Below, in pieces: positions 52,902 through 62,428 of a stretch of DNA of 64,000 nt; within the stretch, counting starts at the first letter, position 1, and each line of letters opens with the position of its first letter. The notes beneath the pieces are model-generated. The model saw only the letters and a program-made list of their open reading frames with translations. It searched no databases and was not told the origin of the DNA. Where the stretch lies: assembly GCA_021323855.1 (NCBI GenBank), contig JAJPKE010000009.1, positions 62,001 through 126,000 on the forward strand, given 5' to 3'. Source of the stretch: Chloroflexota bacterium. GTDB taxonomy: Bacteria > Chloroflexota > Ktedonobacteria > Ktedonobacterales > JADMIN01. The translations under genes and the position numbers were made by a program.

Positions 52902-53407
52902 CGCTCTATCGCCTTTCCTGCTGATTCATGCTGCACTGGTTGCGATTGTTGCGAATGTGGAGATTGACGGCCAATTGGTCGTTGCTGTTCGTCGCGCGGA
53001 AGTTTATTTTTGCCGGGGGTGTTGCGATAGCGCAGCCGCTTGACCGGCTTGCCGCCAATCAGATGCTCGCGGACAATCTCTTCGGCGTCCTCTGGCTGCA
53101 CGCCGCAATACCAGACGCCCTCTGGATAGACGACCACCATCGGGCCGTGGCCGCATTGATCGAGACAGCCGCTCTGGTTGATACGCACCTTGCCCTTCAA
53201 CCCAGCCTCAGCGACGAGCTTCTTCAACGCTTTATGCACGCCGAGTCCATCGCCGTCCTGGCAGGGACACCAATCGCCACTGGTGCAAACGAACACATGC
53301 TTCTCCCAGATCAAATCGGTGATTGGCTGCTCGTCGCTCACTGGCTCTATTGCTTTCGTTGTATGGTGATTTCGGTGGATTTGCTGATCTTTCCGTTTCT
53401 CGCTCAA
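52898..53407 (-). CDS. Thioredoxin-like (2Fe-2S) ferredoxin domain protein
   Basis: HVFVCTSGDWCPC...VRINQSGCLDQCGHGPMVVVYPEGVWYCGVQPEDAEEIVREHL; 4-nt overlap with the M55 gene. Confidence 0.88.
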   Translation of the reverse strand: MSEKRKDQQIHRNHHTTKAIEPVSDEQPITDLIWEKHVFVCTSGDWCPCQDGDGLGVHKALKKLVAEAGLKGKVRINQSGCLDQCGHGPMVVVYPEGVWYCGVQPEDAEEIVREHLIGGKPVKRLRYRNTPGKNKLPRDEQQRPIGRQSPHSQQSQPVQHESAGKAIER

Positions 53408-53668
53408 TGTGCTTGTCTCCTGGGTGAATCATTCCTGCTCCCATCCATTCGGCGGAGTTCAGGAAGTCTCTTGTCTCGCATCGTACAGCATGTGGCGTGC
53501 AATGCGCCAGACGGCAAGGAGAGAAAAATCAGGAAGTTGTAAGAGTGATACTGGTAGCTGTGCGTCCGTGCCCGCACAGCGTATAATTTAGTTTGGCGCA
53601 CGCATATGGGCGCAATCAGCAATATATAGCAGTCGCGTAGGCGACGACACAAGGATATTAGAGGCAGC

Positions 53669-54703
53669 ATGCAAGTTCTTCCCCAGGCACTTTTCCTCGT
53701 GATGCTCGAGCTGACGGTCGGTTCGTTCGTCAGCCTGTACCTGTTGGATCTGCGCGGAGGCACGACAAAGGGCTTTCTGACCTTTCAGGGTGTCCTCTAT
53801 ATCGTATTCGGCGTGTTGACGCTACTGGCGATGAACAACTTTGCCACGCCGCAAATCGTGCATGGCACCGGACTCGATGAGGCATGGCTCAATGCGCAGG
53901 GGCCGCTGGTCCTGGCCTTCGTTCTGCTGATGATTCCGTGGAACGTCTTGCTCTGGAGATCAGCGCCACCGGCAAAGAAGAAAAATGAAACTGCGGCAAA
54001 AACGGCAGAAGCTATTGATGATGGCGAGGCTGTCGCTACGCCACCTGCCCGGCAATCCAGCCGGATGCCACGCGCCATCACTGGCGCTGTTGTCTGCGCC
54101 GTTGGCGTCGTGGCGCTGTTCGTCGTGGCAATGGCGTATCGTACCCTTGCCGATAGCCGGCTCGACGGCGCGTTCGTCGTGCTAACGTTCCTTGCCGGCG
54201 CGATGGCGCTTGGAGGCGTGATGACAGCGATGCTGCTAGGTCATTGGTATCTCAACACGCCCACGGCCTCTGGCAAGCCGCTGGAATTCGTCACTACGTT
54301 CTTGCTGATTGCGCTGGCGGCGGAGTTAGCGTTTACCCTGGTGATGGGACCGAGTACGGCGCATCTGGCGCCGGGCGCGACCCCCATCACCCCCGGCACG
54401 ACGATTCAGACAACGGGCAACGGCGTCAAAGTCAGCACTCCGACGGCAACGGCGGGCCAGAAGAGCGGCCAGAGTGTGCAGACTGCTGAGCCGCGCCAGG
54501 CGCCGCTGGGGCAGGGGGCGATGATCTGGCTTCAGTTTCTCATGGGCTTCATTGCGCCGCTGATTCTGGGCGGCGTTGCGCTCTATCTGACGCGCGGGCG
54601 CTCGTTCCAGTCCGCGACTGGCATGTTATACCTGTGCGTCTCATTTATCTTCATCGGCGAAGTGCTTGGGCGCGGGATGCTGTTGCTGCCTGTGTTGGGC
54701 TAG
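53669..54703 (+). CDS. Multi-pass membrane protein, possibly DmsC/NrfD-like
   Basis: About 8 hydrophobic segments; C-terminal LYLCVSFIFIGEVLGRGMLLLPVLG weakly resembles DMSO-reductase anchor subunits. Confidence 0.6.
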   Translation: MQVLPQALFLVMLELTVGSFVSLYLLDLRGGTTKGFLTFQGVLYIVFGVLTLLAMNNFATPQIVHGTGLDEAWLNAQGPLVLAFVLLMIPWNVLLWRSAPPAKKKNETAAKTAEAIDDGEAVATPPARQSSRMPRAITGAVVCAVGVVALFVVAMAYRTLADSRLDGAFVVLTFLAGAMALGGVMTAMLLGHWYLNTPTASGKPLEFVTTFLLIALAAELAFTLVMGPSTAHLAPGATPITPGTTIQTTGNGVKVSTPTATAGQKSGQSVQTAEPRQAPLGQGAMIWLQFLMGFIAPLILGGVALYLTRGRSFQSATGMLYLCVSFIFIGEVLGRGMLLLPVLG

Positions 54704-54726
54704 TGCGATACATCTGCTGAGCGTAG

Positions 54727-54751
54727 AGTAGGCGAGTAGGCGAGTAGGCGA
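54727..54751 (+). repeat. Three tandem 8-bp units AGTAGGCG just upstream of the RBS
   Basis: AGTAGGCG AGTAGGCG AGTAGGCG A, followed by AAAGG and ATG at 54764. Confidence 0.9.
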
Positions 54752-54763
54752 AAGGACCAGTGT

Positions 54764-56122
54764 ATGGCGGAGTCTTCCCAGATAGATCCCAGCATTTTCA
54801 AGTCATATGATATACGTGGCGTCTATCCCGAAGAACTGAATGACACAACCGCCTATGCGGTTGGCCGCGCGATGGTGCAGTTCCTCGCTGCACCGCAGGT
54901 TGCGGTTGGCCGCGATATGCGGGTTTCGTCGCCTGCGCTGGCCCAGGCGATCATGCGCGGCATCACTGACCAGGGCGCCGATGCGATTGATCTCGGCCTG
55001 ACGACCACCGATGAACTCTACTTCGCGGTTGGCAAGTTCGGCTATCCTGCCGGTGTTATGATTACCGCGTCACATAACCCGGCAAAGTATAACGGTATGA
55101 AGATATGCCGCGCTGAGGCGGTGGCGCTGAGTTCAGAGACCGGCGTCAATCAGATACGCGATATCGCGCTCAGCGGCCAGTTTGCGGAGCCTGCGCGCAA
55201 GGGACAGGTGATTCAGCGCGATGTCGCAGACGCTTATGTCGAACATGTGCTGTCGTTTATAGACGTGGCGAAGATCAAGCCGTATAAGATTGCAGTAGAC
55301 GCTGGCAATGGTATGGCCGGCATGATGATCCCGAAGGTATTCAAGCGCCTGCCCTGCGAGTTGGTGCCGCTCTACTTCGACCTCGATGGAACGTTCCCCA
55401 ATCACCCCGCCAGCCCGATTGAGCCGGAGAACACCGAGGAATTGCGCCGTGTGGTGGTTGAGCAACACTGCGACATGGGCGTAGCCTTCGATGGCGACGC
55501 GGATCGCATGTTCCTCATCAGCGAAAGAGGGCAATTGCTGGGCGGCGATATGGTGACGGCGCTGGTATCGCAGAGTTTGCTACAGCATGCGCCCGGATCA
55601 ACCATTCTTTACAACCTAATCTGCTCGCGGAGCGTACCTGAAGTGATCGAACGCAACGGCGGGCATGCGATTCGCACGCGGGTGGGCCACTCGTTCATCA
55701 AGGCGCAGATGCGCGAGAACAATGCAATCTTCGGCGGCGAACATTCGGGGCATTTTTATTTCCGCGACAACTGGTACGCAGATTCCGGTCTGATCGCTTT
55801 TTTGATCGTGCTGGAAATGATCAGTGTCAGCGGCAAATCGGTCTCTGAATTGTTAGCGCCGATTGATACCCGTTTCCGGAGCGGTGAGATCAACTCTGAA
55901 GTGACCGATCAACAAGGGCGGATGGCTGCCATCGAGCAGCATTACGCGGCGCTCGGCGCGCAGATTGACCATCTGGATGGCATTACAATTGCATTCCCGA
56001 CCTGGTGGTGCAATGTGCGGCCATCCAACACCGAGCCATTGCTGCGATTGAACGTGGAGGCAGATTCGCGCGCAGAGCTAGAAGCGCGGCGCGATGAGCT
56101 TCTCCAGTTGATCCGCCAGTAA
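54764..56122 (+). CDS. manB: Phosphomannomutase/phosphoglucomutase
   Basis: IFKSYDIRGVYPEELN, MITASHNPAKYNGMK, GVAFDGDADRMFLI, RPSNTEPLLRLNVEA. Confidence 0.95.
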   Translation: MAESSQIDPSIFKSYDIRGVYPEELNDTTAYAVGRAMVQFLAAPQVAVGRDMRVSSPALAQAIMRGITDQGADAIDLGLTTTDELYFAVGKFGYPAGVMITASHNPAKYNGMKICRAEAVALSSETGVNQIRDIALSGQFAEPARKGQVIQRDVADAYVEHVLSFIDVAKIKPYKIAVDAGNGMAGMMIPKVFKRLPCELVPLYFDLDGTFPNHPASPIEPENTEELRRVVVEQHCDMGVAFDGDADRMFLISERGQLLGGDMVTALVSQSLLQHAPGSTILYNLICSRSVPEVIERNGGHAIRTRVGHSFIKAQMRENNAIFGGEHSGHFYFRDNWYADSGLIAFLIVLEMISVSGKSVSELLAPIDTRFRSGEINSEVTDQQGRMAAIEQHYAALGAQIDHLDGITIAFPTWWCNVRPSNTEPLLRLNVEADSRAELEARRDELLQLIRQ

Positions 56123-56183
56123 GCTAGTAAGTATTGTACCTGCCAACGTGGCGGTATACGCGAACCCTCGCAGGAGGCTATCA

Positions 56184-56944
56184 GTGGGCGTCCTTTCCCG
56201 TTTCACCAACTACATCAAGACGGTGATGAGTTCATTCCTGGATCGTGCGGAAGACCCAGGGCAAACGCTCGATTACTCATATGAGAAGCAACTCGAACAG
56301 TTGCAGAATCTCCGCCGTAGCATTGCCGATGTCGTCACCAGTGAGAAGCGGCTCGAACTGAAGAGGCGCAGATCAACGCGCAGATCGAAAAGCTTGATGG
56401 CCAGGCGCGCACCGCGCTGGCAAACAACCGCGAAGACCTGGCACGTCTGGCGTTGGAGCGCAAGCAGGGTCTCCAGACGCAACTCGCCACCTTTGACCAG
56501 CAGATCGCCCAACTCAAGGATCAGCAGCAGAAGTTTGTGGCGATGGAGCAGCGGCTCTCCACTCGTGTTGAGGCGTTCCGCACGCAGAAGGAGATGGTGA
56601 AGGCCCAGTATGGCGCTGCCCAGGCGCAGGTGCGCATCCAGGAGGCTGCCACCGGCATCTCCGAGGAGATGTCAGACGTCAATCTGGCCGTCGAACGCGC
56701 ACAGGACAAGGTGCTGCAAATGCAGGCGCGCGCCAATGCGATGGACGAGTTGACAGCGTCTGGTACACTACCGGAGATTGGTGGTGGCGACACGTTGGAT
56801 CGCCAGTTGGCTCAACTCACCAGCAAATCTGATGTTGATAACGAGTTGGCAGCCATGAAGGCCCAGATGCAACTTCCAGGGGCAGGCTCTAGCCAGCCGC
56901 AGCTACCACCGGCCAATGGCTCTGCAAGCAGCGCAAGCAACTAA
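56184..56944 (+). pseudogene. pspA: PspA/IM30 phage-shock protein gene, split by an apparent 1-nt deletion
   Basis: GTG start with AGGAGG RBS; MGVLSRFTNYIKTVMSSFLDRAEDPGQTLDYSYEKQLEQLQNLRRSIADVVTSEKRLEL, then frame change near 56361-56366 to EAQINAQIEKLDGQARTALANNREDLARLALERKQGLQTQLATFDQQIAQL... Confidence 0.88.
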
Positions 56945-56977
56945 CGAGTAGCCGTTGCGAAGGGAAAGGGTGGCCTC

Positions 56978-57280
56978 GTGATCGTACGCATCATGGCAGA
57001 GGACCAGTATCGGTTGGATGATAGCCATCTGGCGCAGATCGAGCAGCTTGATAATGTAATGGAGCAGGCGCTGAATGATGGCGATGAGGAGAAGTTTCAG
57101 CAGGCGCTTCGCGACCTCATCGCCTCGATCAAAGAAAACGGCCAGGTTGTGCCTGTAGATGAGATTGTCGTCTCCGATCTGATCGTTCCCGCGCACGACA
57201 TGACGCTGGCGGAGGCTCGTTCGCGTCTGCATCATGCCAACGGTACGAGCGGAACAGCATCGCCAGAGAGCGACGAATAA
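56978..57280 (+). CDS. pspAA: PspA-associated protein PspAA
   Basis: IVRIMAEDQYRLDDSHLAQIEQLDNVMEQAL...VPVDEIVVSDLIVPAHDMTLAEARSRL; downstream of pspA. Confidence 0.85.
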   Translation: MIVRIMAEDQYRLDDSHLAQIEQLDNVMEQALNDGDEEKFQQALRDLIASIKENGQVVPVDEIVVSDLIVPAHDMTLAEARSRLHHANGTSGTASPESDE

Positions 57281-57310
57281 GTTGCGCAGAGAAGATACGT
57301 AGCGCGATAA

Positions 57311-57351
57311 GCGGGTGGAATGCGGATTCTTTCATTCCACCCGCTATTTTT
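57311..57351 (+). terminator. Rho-independent terminator of the pspA-pspAA unit
   Basis: GCGGGTGGAATG ... CATTCCACCCGC followed by TATTTTT. Confidence 0.88.
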
Positions 57352-57376
57352 GCCTTAATCGAGAGCTTACAATCGC

Positions 57377-57964
57377 TCAGAATGGCAAATCCCAGACGGG
57401 ATACCAGCGTTCGATCTCTTGCTCGATGGGCAGTTCCTTGTCCATCGCCGCCGCCAGTCGCAATTCCTCTGGATTGTTGCGGCGCCGCAGTTTATCATGC
57501 GAATTGACTTGTGGCACAAAGGGAAAGAAGAAGCCGCGCTTGTAGTTGTAGATCCAATACATCGTCGTATTGTTGGTGGTAGTAAACGGGAAGATCGCAA
57601 ACAGAAGTTGGCTGCCGTAGCCCTGGTCGAGCAGCGTGCGGCTGGCGACATGGATCGTCGTCACCAGCCCCTGGAAGTCGCTGCTCTCAAAGATGAGCCA
57701 GGAATAACCCAGGTCATCCTTGAACGGGCGATAGTGCAGCGTGTCATCGTTCTTTGCCGCCACTTGCAACATCTGCTCCAGATCGTTTTGTATCTGCGTG
57801 AATGGCCCAGATGCAACACCCTTAAAACACATGGCGGCGGTTCCTGCTGGTGTCAATCCTTGATCGGCTTCCAATGTGATCTGCGCGGTACTCATAGCAA
57901 AGAGCCGCTCCGGGCCGACTGGCACTGGTTTCTGGCGGCCAAAGAGGCTGTCGAGAATCCCCAT
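57377..57964 (-). CDS. pspAB: PspA-associated protein PspAB
   Basis: MGILDSLFGRQKPVPVGPERLFAMSTAQITLEADQGLTPAGTAAMCFKGV; next to htpX and convergent to pspA/pspAA. Confidence 0.85.
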   Translation of the reverse strand: MGILDSLFGRQKPVPVGPERLFAMSTAQITLEADQGLTPAGTAAMCFKGVASGPFTQIQNDLEQMLQVAAKNDDTLHYRPFKDDLGYSWLIFESSDFQGLVTTIHVASRTLLDQGYGSQLLFAIFPFTTTNNTTMYWIYNYKRGFFFPFVPQVNSHDKLRRRNNPEELRLAAAMDKELPIEQEIERWYPVWDLPF

Positions 57965-58032
57965 AACGTGTGTACTCCTTGCACTGTCGGTGACAACCGG
58001 CCCGGAAGCGCGGGAACGATAATTCGTCCAGC

Positions 58033-58968
58033 TTAATGGCTATGGCCCTGGCTCTCCATCTGCCGCTGCATCGCCATCAGGCGCTCGATGCGCTCCTCAG
58101 TGGAGGGGTGCGTCGAGAAGAGCGAGGCCAGCGAATCGCCACGTAGCGCCGGCACGATGAAGAGCGCATTGACGGCCTGCGCGCGGCGGAAGTCCTGCTG
58201 CGGGATGCGTGTCATGGCGCCACTGATGCGCTGCAATGCCGACGCCAGATTTTGCGGCGCCCCGGTGATGAGCGCAGAGCCACGATCAGCGGCCAGTTCG
58301 CGGTAGCGCGAGAGCATACGCACGAGCAGGAAGCTGATGAAATAGGCGATGCCGGTAGCGACCATGATGAGTAAGATGGCCTCACCTTCATCGTTGCGTC
58401 GTCTGCCATAGCCGCCACCCATGCCGCCGAACATACCCATCCACATCAGATTGTTCAGCATCAGCGAGAGGACCATCGAGAAGAACATCGCAATGGTCAT
58501 CACCAGCATGTCGCGGTTGATGACGTGTGTGAGTTCGTGCGCCAGCACCGCTTCAAGCTCTGGCTCGCTCAACTGATTGAGAATGCCAGATGTCACAGCG
58601 ACGACCGCATGATTTTTGTCGCGGCCCGTCGCAAACGCATTGGGCACGCTGGAGTTGACGATGGCAATCTTGGGCTTCGGTAGATTGGCCTGCGCCGCCA
58701 GTCGCCCAACCATATCATGCAATTCTGGGGCCTCGGCCTCGCTCACCTCACGCGCGCCCATCGAGGCAAGCGCAATCTTATCAGCGAAAAAGAGTTGTAC
58801 GCACGCCAGGATGACGGCAATCGGGATAAAGAAGAGTCCATAGCCGATCCTGAACATGAAGATGCCGAAGATCAGATAAACGGCTCCAAGCAGGAACATG
58901 GTCAGCACCATGCGGAACCCTAATCCGACATCCGGTTTATACCAGGCGGGGCGTGTATGGGTCATCAT
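58033..58968 (-). CDS. htpX: M48 zinc metalloprotease HtpX
   Basis: AVLAHELTHVINRDMLVMT zinc motif, AIVNSSVPNAFATGRDKNHAVVAVTSGI, FSTHPSTEERIERL. Confidence 0.96.
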   Translation of the reverse strand: MMTHTRPAWYKPDVGLGFRMVLTMFLLGAVYLIFGIFMFRIGYGLFFIPIAVILACVQLFFADKIALASMGAREVSEAEAPELHDMVGRLAAQANLPKPKIAIVNSSVPNAFATGRDKNHAVVAVTSGILNQLSEPELEAVLAHELTHVINRDMLVMTIAMFFSMVLSLMLNNLMWMGMFGGMGGGYGRRRNDEGEAILLIMVATGIAYFISFLLVRMLSRYRELAADRGSALITGAPQNLASALQRISGAMTRIPQQDFRRAQAVNALFIVPALRGDSLASLFSTHPSTEERIERLMAMQRQMESQGHSH

Positions 58969-59248
58969 GTGATGTACTCCTGAGTTAGCTACTGTGCAAC
59001 GCGACTACGAGAAACGGTTCGCCAGTGTAGGTGTGTTCGCTGTTGCCCAGTCCACTAGAGTATACGTCCGAGTGGACGTAAAGTGGTAATCAGATCGTGT
59101 CATAGGGAGATTGGAAAGCGATGAGAATGACGAGAATGCAGATGAAAGTGATGCACGAAGCAGACCACTGAAGTAGCCTGTATCGGCCCTCAGCAGCCTG
59201 CTGCATAAACCTACATGAATGTGATGTGTCAGAACGAGAGAAAGTTGC

Positions 59249-59590
59249 TTATTTCTTCTTTTCTTTGGCTTTCTGCTCCCGGTAATAACTATGTGGACGT
59301 GGATGGTGTTCGTTGTCTTCGTATGCCGGTCGCACATCGTCATCACTCTGGCGGCGTGCGTCATGTTCGGACATCAATTCTTGCAGATCGTTGTAAATGG
59401 CGTAGTTGTCAATGGCCTCACGCTGCTTCAAGAGATGGCGAATCATCATAATTTGCGGTACGGAGGTCTGGCTCAAGCGTTCAGACTCGGCACGCGCCAC
59501 AAATTTCTCGACCAGCGCAATCGAATCTTCGTGTGCCCCGTTGAGTTCGAGCTGGTCTCGAATCGCCGTCAATTGCTCGTATGCGTTCAC
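59249..59590 (-). CDS. Hypothetical hydrophilic protein (113 aa)
   Basis: Helical, charged, no TM; isolated ORF in otherwise open region. Confidence 0.55.
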   Translation of the reverse strand: MNAYEQLTAIRDQLELNGAHEDSIALVEKFVARAESERLSQTSVPQIMMIRHLLKQREAIDNYAIYNDLQELMSEHDARRQSDDDVRPAYEDNEHHPRPHSYYREQKAKEKKK

Positions 59591-59753
59591 CCCTGGCTCC
59601 CTTCAAAGCGCCCCACATGTAGCGTAGAGCGCCTGGCGTGCGCTCTCGCTCTCATCATGTCGCGTTATGCTCCCAGCTACTATCGAATACCCAACTGCAT
59701 ATTATACGGCGAATGTTGCATCGCTGTCACGTCAGGTGGGTGGACGAAGGCGG

Positions 59754-60335
59754 CTAACGCTTGGTACGCGTGAACACGCAGAGGTATTGCTGATCGTTCA
59801 ATTCACGCTGTTCATCCAGATAGAGTCCGGCGGCATGGGCATCGGCCAGTAATTCTTCTTGCGAGATACGGTCGGCGAATGGCGGGCCATTGGGCTGTTG
59901 CTCTTTCTCCCATTCCAGCACCGCAAGACGGCTGTTCGGCTTGAGCAGCCGCGCCGCGCGATGCAGAAACGAAGATCGCTGCTCTATCTCATCGAGGACG
60001 AACGCCAGCAGTACGAGGTCGCAGCTTGCTTCTGGTATCGGGATTTCTTTATCGCTGGTTTTGACGACGTGAACATTCGTCAACCCATACTCTGCCGCGC
60101 GGCCCTTGACGGCGGTGAGCATCTCCCCCTGGATATCGGCTGCCAGCACCACTCCGCTCTCCCCGACGATCTGCGCTGCCGGTATCGTAAAGAAGCCCGG
60201 CCCACAGCCGATATCTGCGATGGTATCACCGCTATCCAGTCCGAGCCGACGCAGCAGCTTCTCCGGTTGCAGCGATGCTTGCCGTTCTTCGCTGAGCAAC
60301 TCATGCCTCAGCCGTGTATCGAACTTTTGCGGCAT
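59754..60335 (-). CDS. Class I SAM-dependent methyltransferase
   Basis: DTIADIGCGPGFFTIPAAQIVGESGVVLAADIQGEML; start MPQKFDTR at 60335. Confidence 0.9.
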   Translation of the reverse strand: MPQKFDTRLRHELLSEERQASLQPEKLLRRLGLDSGDTIADIGCGPGFFTIPAAQIVGESGVVLAADIQGEMLTAVKGRAAEYGLTNVHVVKTSDKEIPIPEASCDLVLLAFVLDEIEQRSSFLHRAARLLKPNSRLAVLEWEKEQQPNGPPFADRISQEELLADAHAAGLYLDEQRELNDQQYLCVFTRTKR

Positions 60336-60712
60336 TAGTGAACTCCTTTGCGTGGTCCGCATGAGAGTGTCTGAAAAGAACACAAAATCACCCTTTCGAT
60401 GGTAGCACAGGCGGCGTTGTATCGCCATGTTTCGCAGAATACTGCGGCAATTGCTGGCATTTCTTGCAATCCTTGTAACTCCCAGGCGTATTCAGCAACA
60501 GCACATCGCGGTGCTATCGGGAAGCTTCCACAGACACGTAACCAACGCTTATAAGCACTTTACGCATTCGCTGTTCATGGAGTAGACCGGCCCCAAAGCC
60601 GTGGACAGTAGACCATGAGATGAGCTCAGCCACGATCAGGGAACGATCATCGAAATCGAACAAATTACAGCAAGCGCAACGAGCGCAGGCAGAAAGAAAA
60701 GACCAACGTTCT

Positions 60713-61831
60713 ATGGAACACGAAGCACAGCGCGCAAAACGCACTACCAGCCGCCGTTCTTTTCTACGCACCAGCGTCGCGGTAGGAGCAGCAACCACCA
60801 TCAGTTCGGGACTGTTGACCACAGCAGTACCGGCTTTCGCCAGGGCAAGCGGTACGAGTAGCAGCGGCCTCACCAAAGGGGATGTGGCAATTCTCCGGTT
60901 CCTGGCTGCCGCCGAAATCATTGAAAGTGATTTGTGGCAACAGTACAATGAACTCGGAGGCATCCAGGATAAGGAGGTGCCAGGCGGCAGTGGCAGCGCC
61001 ATCTACACCAGGCACCTGCTGAAGCTGGACACAGACATGTCGCAGTATATCCACGACAATACTGAGGATGAGATTAGCCATTTCACCTTCATTGATGCGT
61101 ACCTGAAGTCCCAGGGCGCCGATCCTGTCAACCTCGACCATTTCCGCCACCTGCCGAGCAGCAAGGCAACGGGCGCCCAGCAAATTGGGCGGCTCACGAA
61201 CCTGATGCAACTCACCGTGGATACGAGCTGGTGGACACGCTATCGCAGCCGCACCGAGAATCCTGATCTTGGTGATACGTTCGCGCAGGCGGTTCCTGGG
61301 TTGAGTAAGGGGCAGTTTCCGGCGATACCCAGGAGCGATGATGACCTGGAACCCAGAGATCATATTCAAGCCATCGCCAACACGGCGGGCTTCCATTTCG
61401 GGTTTATCGAGCAGGGAGGGAGTAGTCTCTATCCCTCGCTGGCGCAGCGAGTCACCAATCCAGAAGTGTTGCGTATCTTGCTCAGCATCGGCCCGACGGA
61501 AACGTCGCACTTTCAAACATGGCATGACAAGGCTGGCAATGCGCCGTCGTTGACTGATCCCAAGAGTGGGTTGGTGTTTCCGAATCTCAACGCCGCGCCG
61601 TTTGGTGGTCAGGACTTCCAGACGAACCTGATTATGCCGGAACCGACGGTATTCCTCAATCGCAAGTTCCCGCCGGTTTCGATTATTCGCCCAACGCAGA
61701 CTGAGGGTGCGGCGATGGGGGCCGTCAAAGCGCTAACCGATGACGGCCTCTTCATCGGTCAATCACCGGAGTTCCTGGCGTTGCTCAACGACCTGGCACA
61801 ACAGGCGGATGCCGCCGTGCGCGGCGCCTGA
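60713..61831 (+). CDS. Tat-exported ferritin-like domain protein
   Basis: Twin-arginine signal TSRRSFLRTSVAVGAATTISSGLLTTAVPAFA; LRFLAAAEIIESDLWQQYNEL...TEDEISHFTFIDAYLKSQG. Confidence 0.88.
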   Translation: MEHEAQRAKRTTSRRSFLRTSVAVGAATTISSGLLTTAVPAFARASGTSSSGLTKGDVAILRFLAAAEIIESDLWQQYNELGGIQDKEVPGGSGSAIYTRHLLKLDTDMSQYIHDNTEDEISHFTFIDAYLKSQGADPVNLDHFRHLPSSKATGAQQIGRLTNLMQLTVDTSWWTRYRSRTENPDLGDTFAQAVPGLSKGQFPAIPRSDDDLEPRDHIQAIANTAGFHFGFIEQGGSSLYPSLAQRVTNPEVLRILLSIGPTETSHFQTWHDKAGNAPSLTDPKSGLVFPNLNAAPFGGQDFQTNLIMPEPTVFLNRKFPPVSIIRPTQTEGAAMGAVKALTDDGLFIGQSPEFLALLNDLAQQADAAVRGA

Positions 61832-62212
61832 GACTACTTGAGTTCGTCTGATGTTTAACATCGTATGGCATATTCGCACGCTCAACGAGTATGTCATACG
61901 GTGCCTGACCCGGCTGCGAAGGAACGAGAGATAATCACCGCCTGTGCATTCTATCTCCGGTTGACTCGCTCGCAGTGTGGCGGCATAATACTATCTCACA
62001 TTTTCATCTCATTCTTAGGCGTGGGGTGTATAGTGAGCCAGAGGCCAGAAGCGGAGCCACAGGCATGGTACACATACAGGATGGTCCTCCGAGATTGGCC
62101 TGGCAGTTGCGTAGGTAGTCAACTCACAGGTAGTGACGTATAATGTTGGAGATGGTTCCTAGCGCCGGAATGTGCCCCGGATGAGCTAGGAACCGAGAAG
62201 CGGAGTGAAGCC

Positions 62213-62428
62213 ATGCACTATGAAATCTTGATCCCCATTCTTGTTCTGGGTCTGGGTTTCTTGATTATTGGGCCGAAGAAACTGCCGGAGATGGGTTCGG
62301 CAATCGGCAAGACGATCAGAGAATTCCAGAAGTCCATGAGTGAAGTTAAGGCGCCTGAGAAGACAGAGCAGGCTGAGCCGAAGCAGATTGCAGCCAGCAC
62401 AAGTACCACAGATGTAAAGGCCGAATAA
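62213..62428 (+). CDS. tatA: Sec-independent translocase TatA/E
   Basis: LIPILVLGLGFLIIGPKKLPEMGSAIGKTIREFQKSMSEV. Confidence 0.93.
   Translation: MHYEILIPILVLGLGFLIIGPKKLPEMGSAIGKTIREFQKSMSEVKAPEKTEQAEPKQIAASTSTTDVKAE

Noticed and set aside
54721-54764. Tandem repeat as a CRISPR-like array
   Set aside because: Only three contiguous 8-bp units without spacers.
56361-56367. Programmed -1 frameshift in pspA
   Set aside because: No X-XXY-YYZ slippery site; a deletion or sequencing indel is the simpler explanation, though recoding was left testable.
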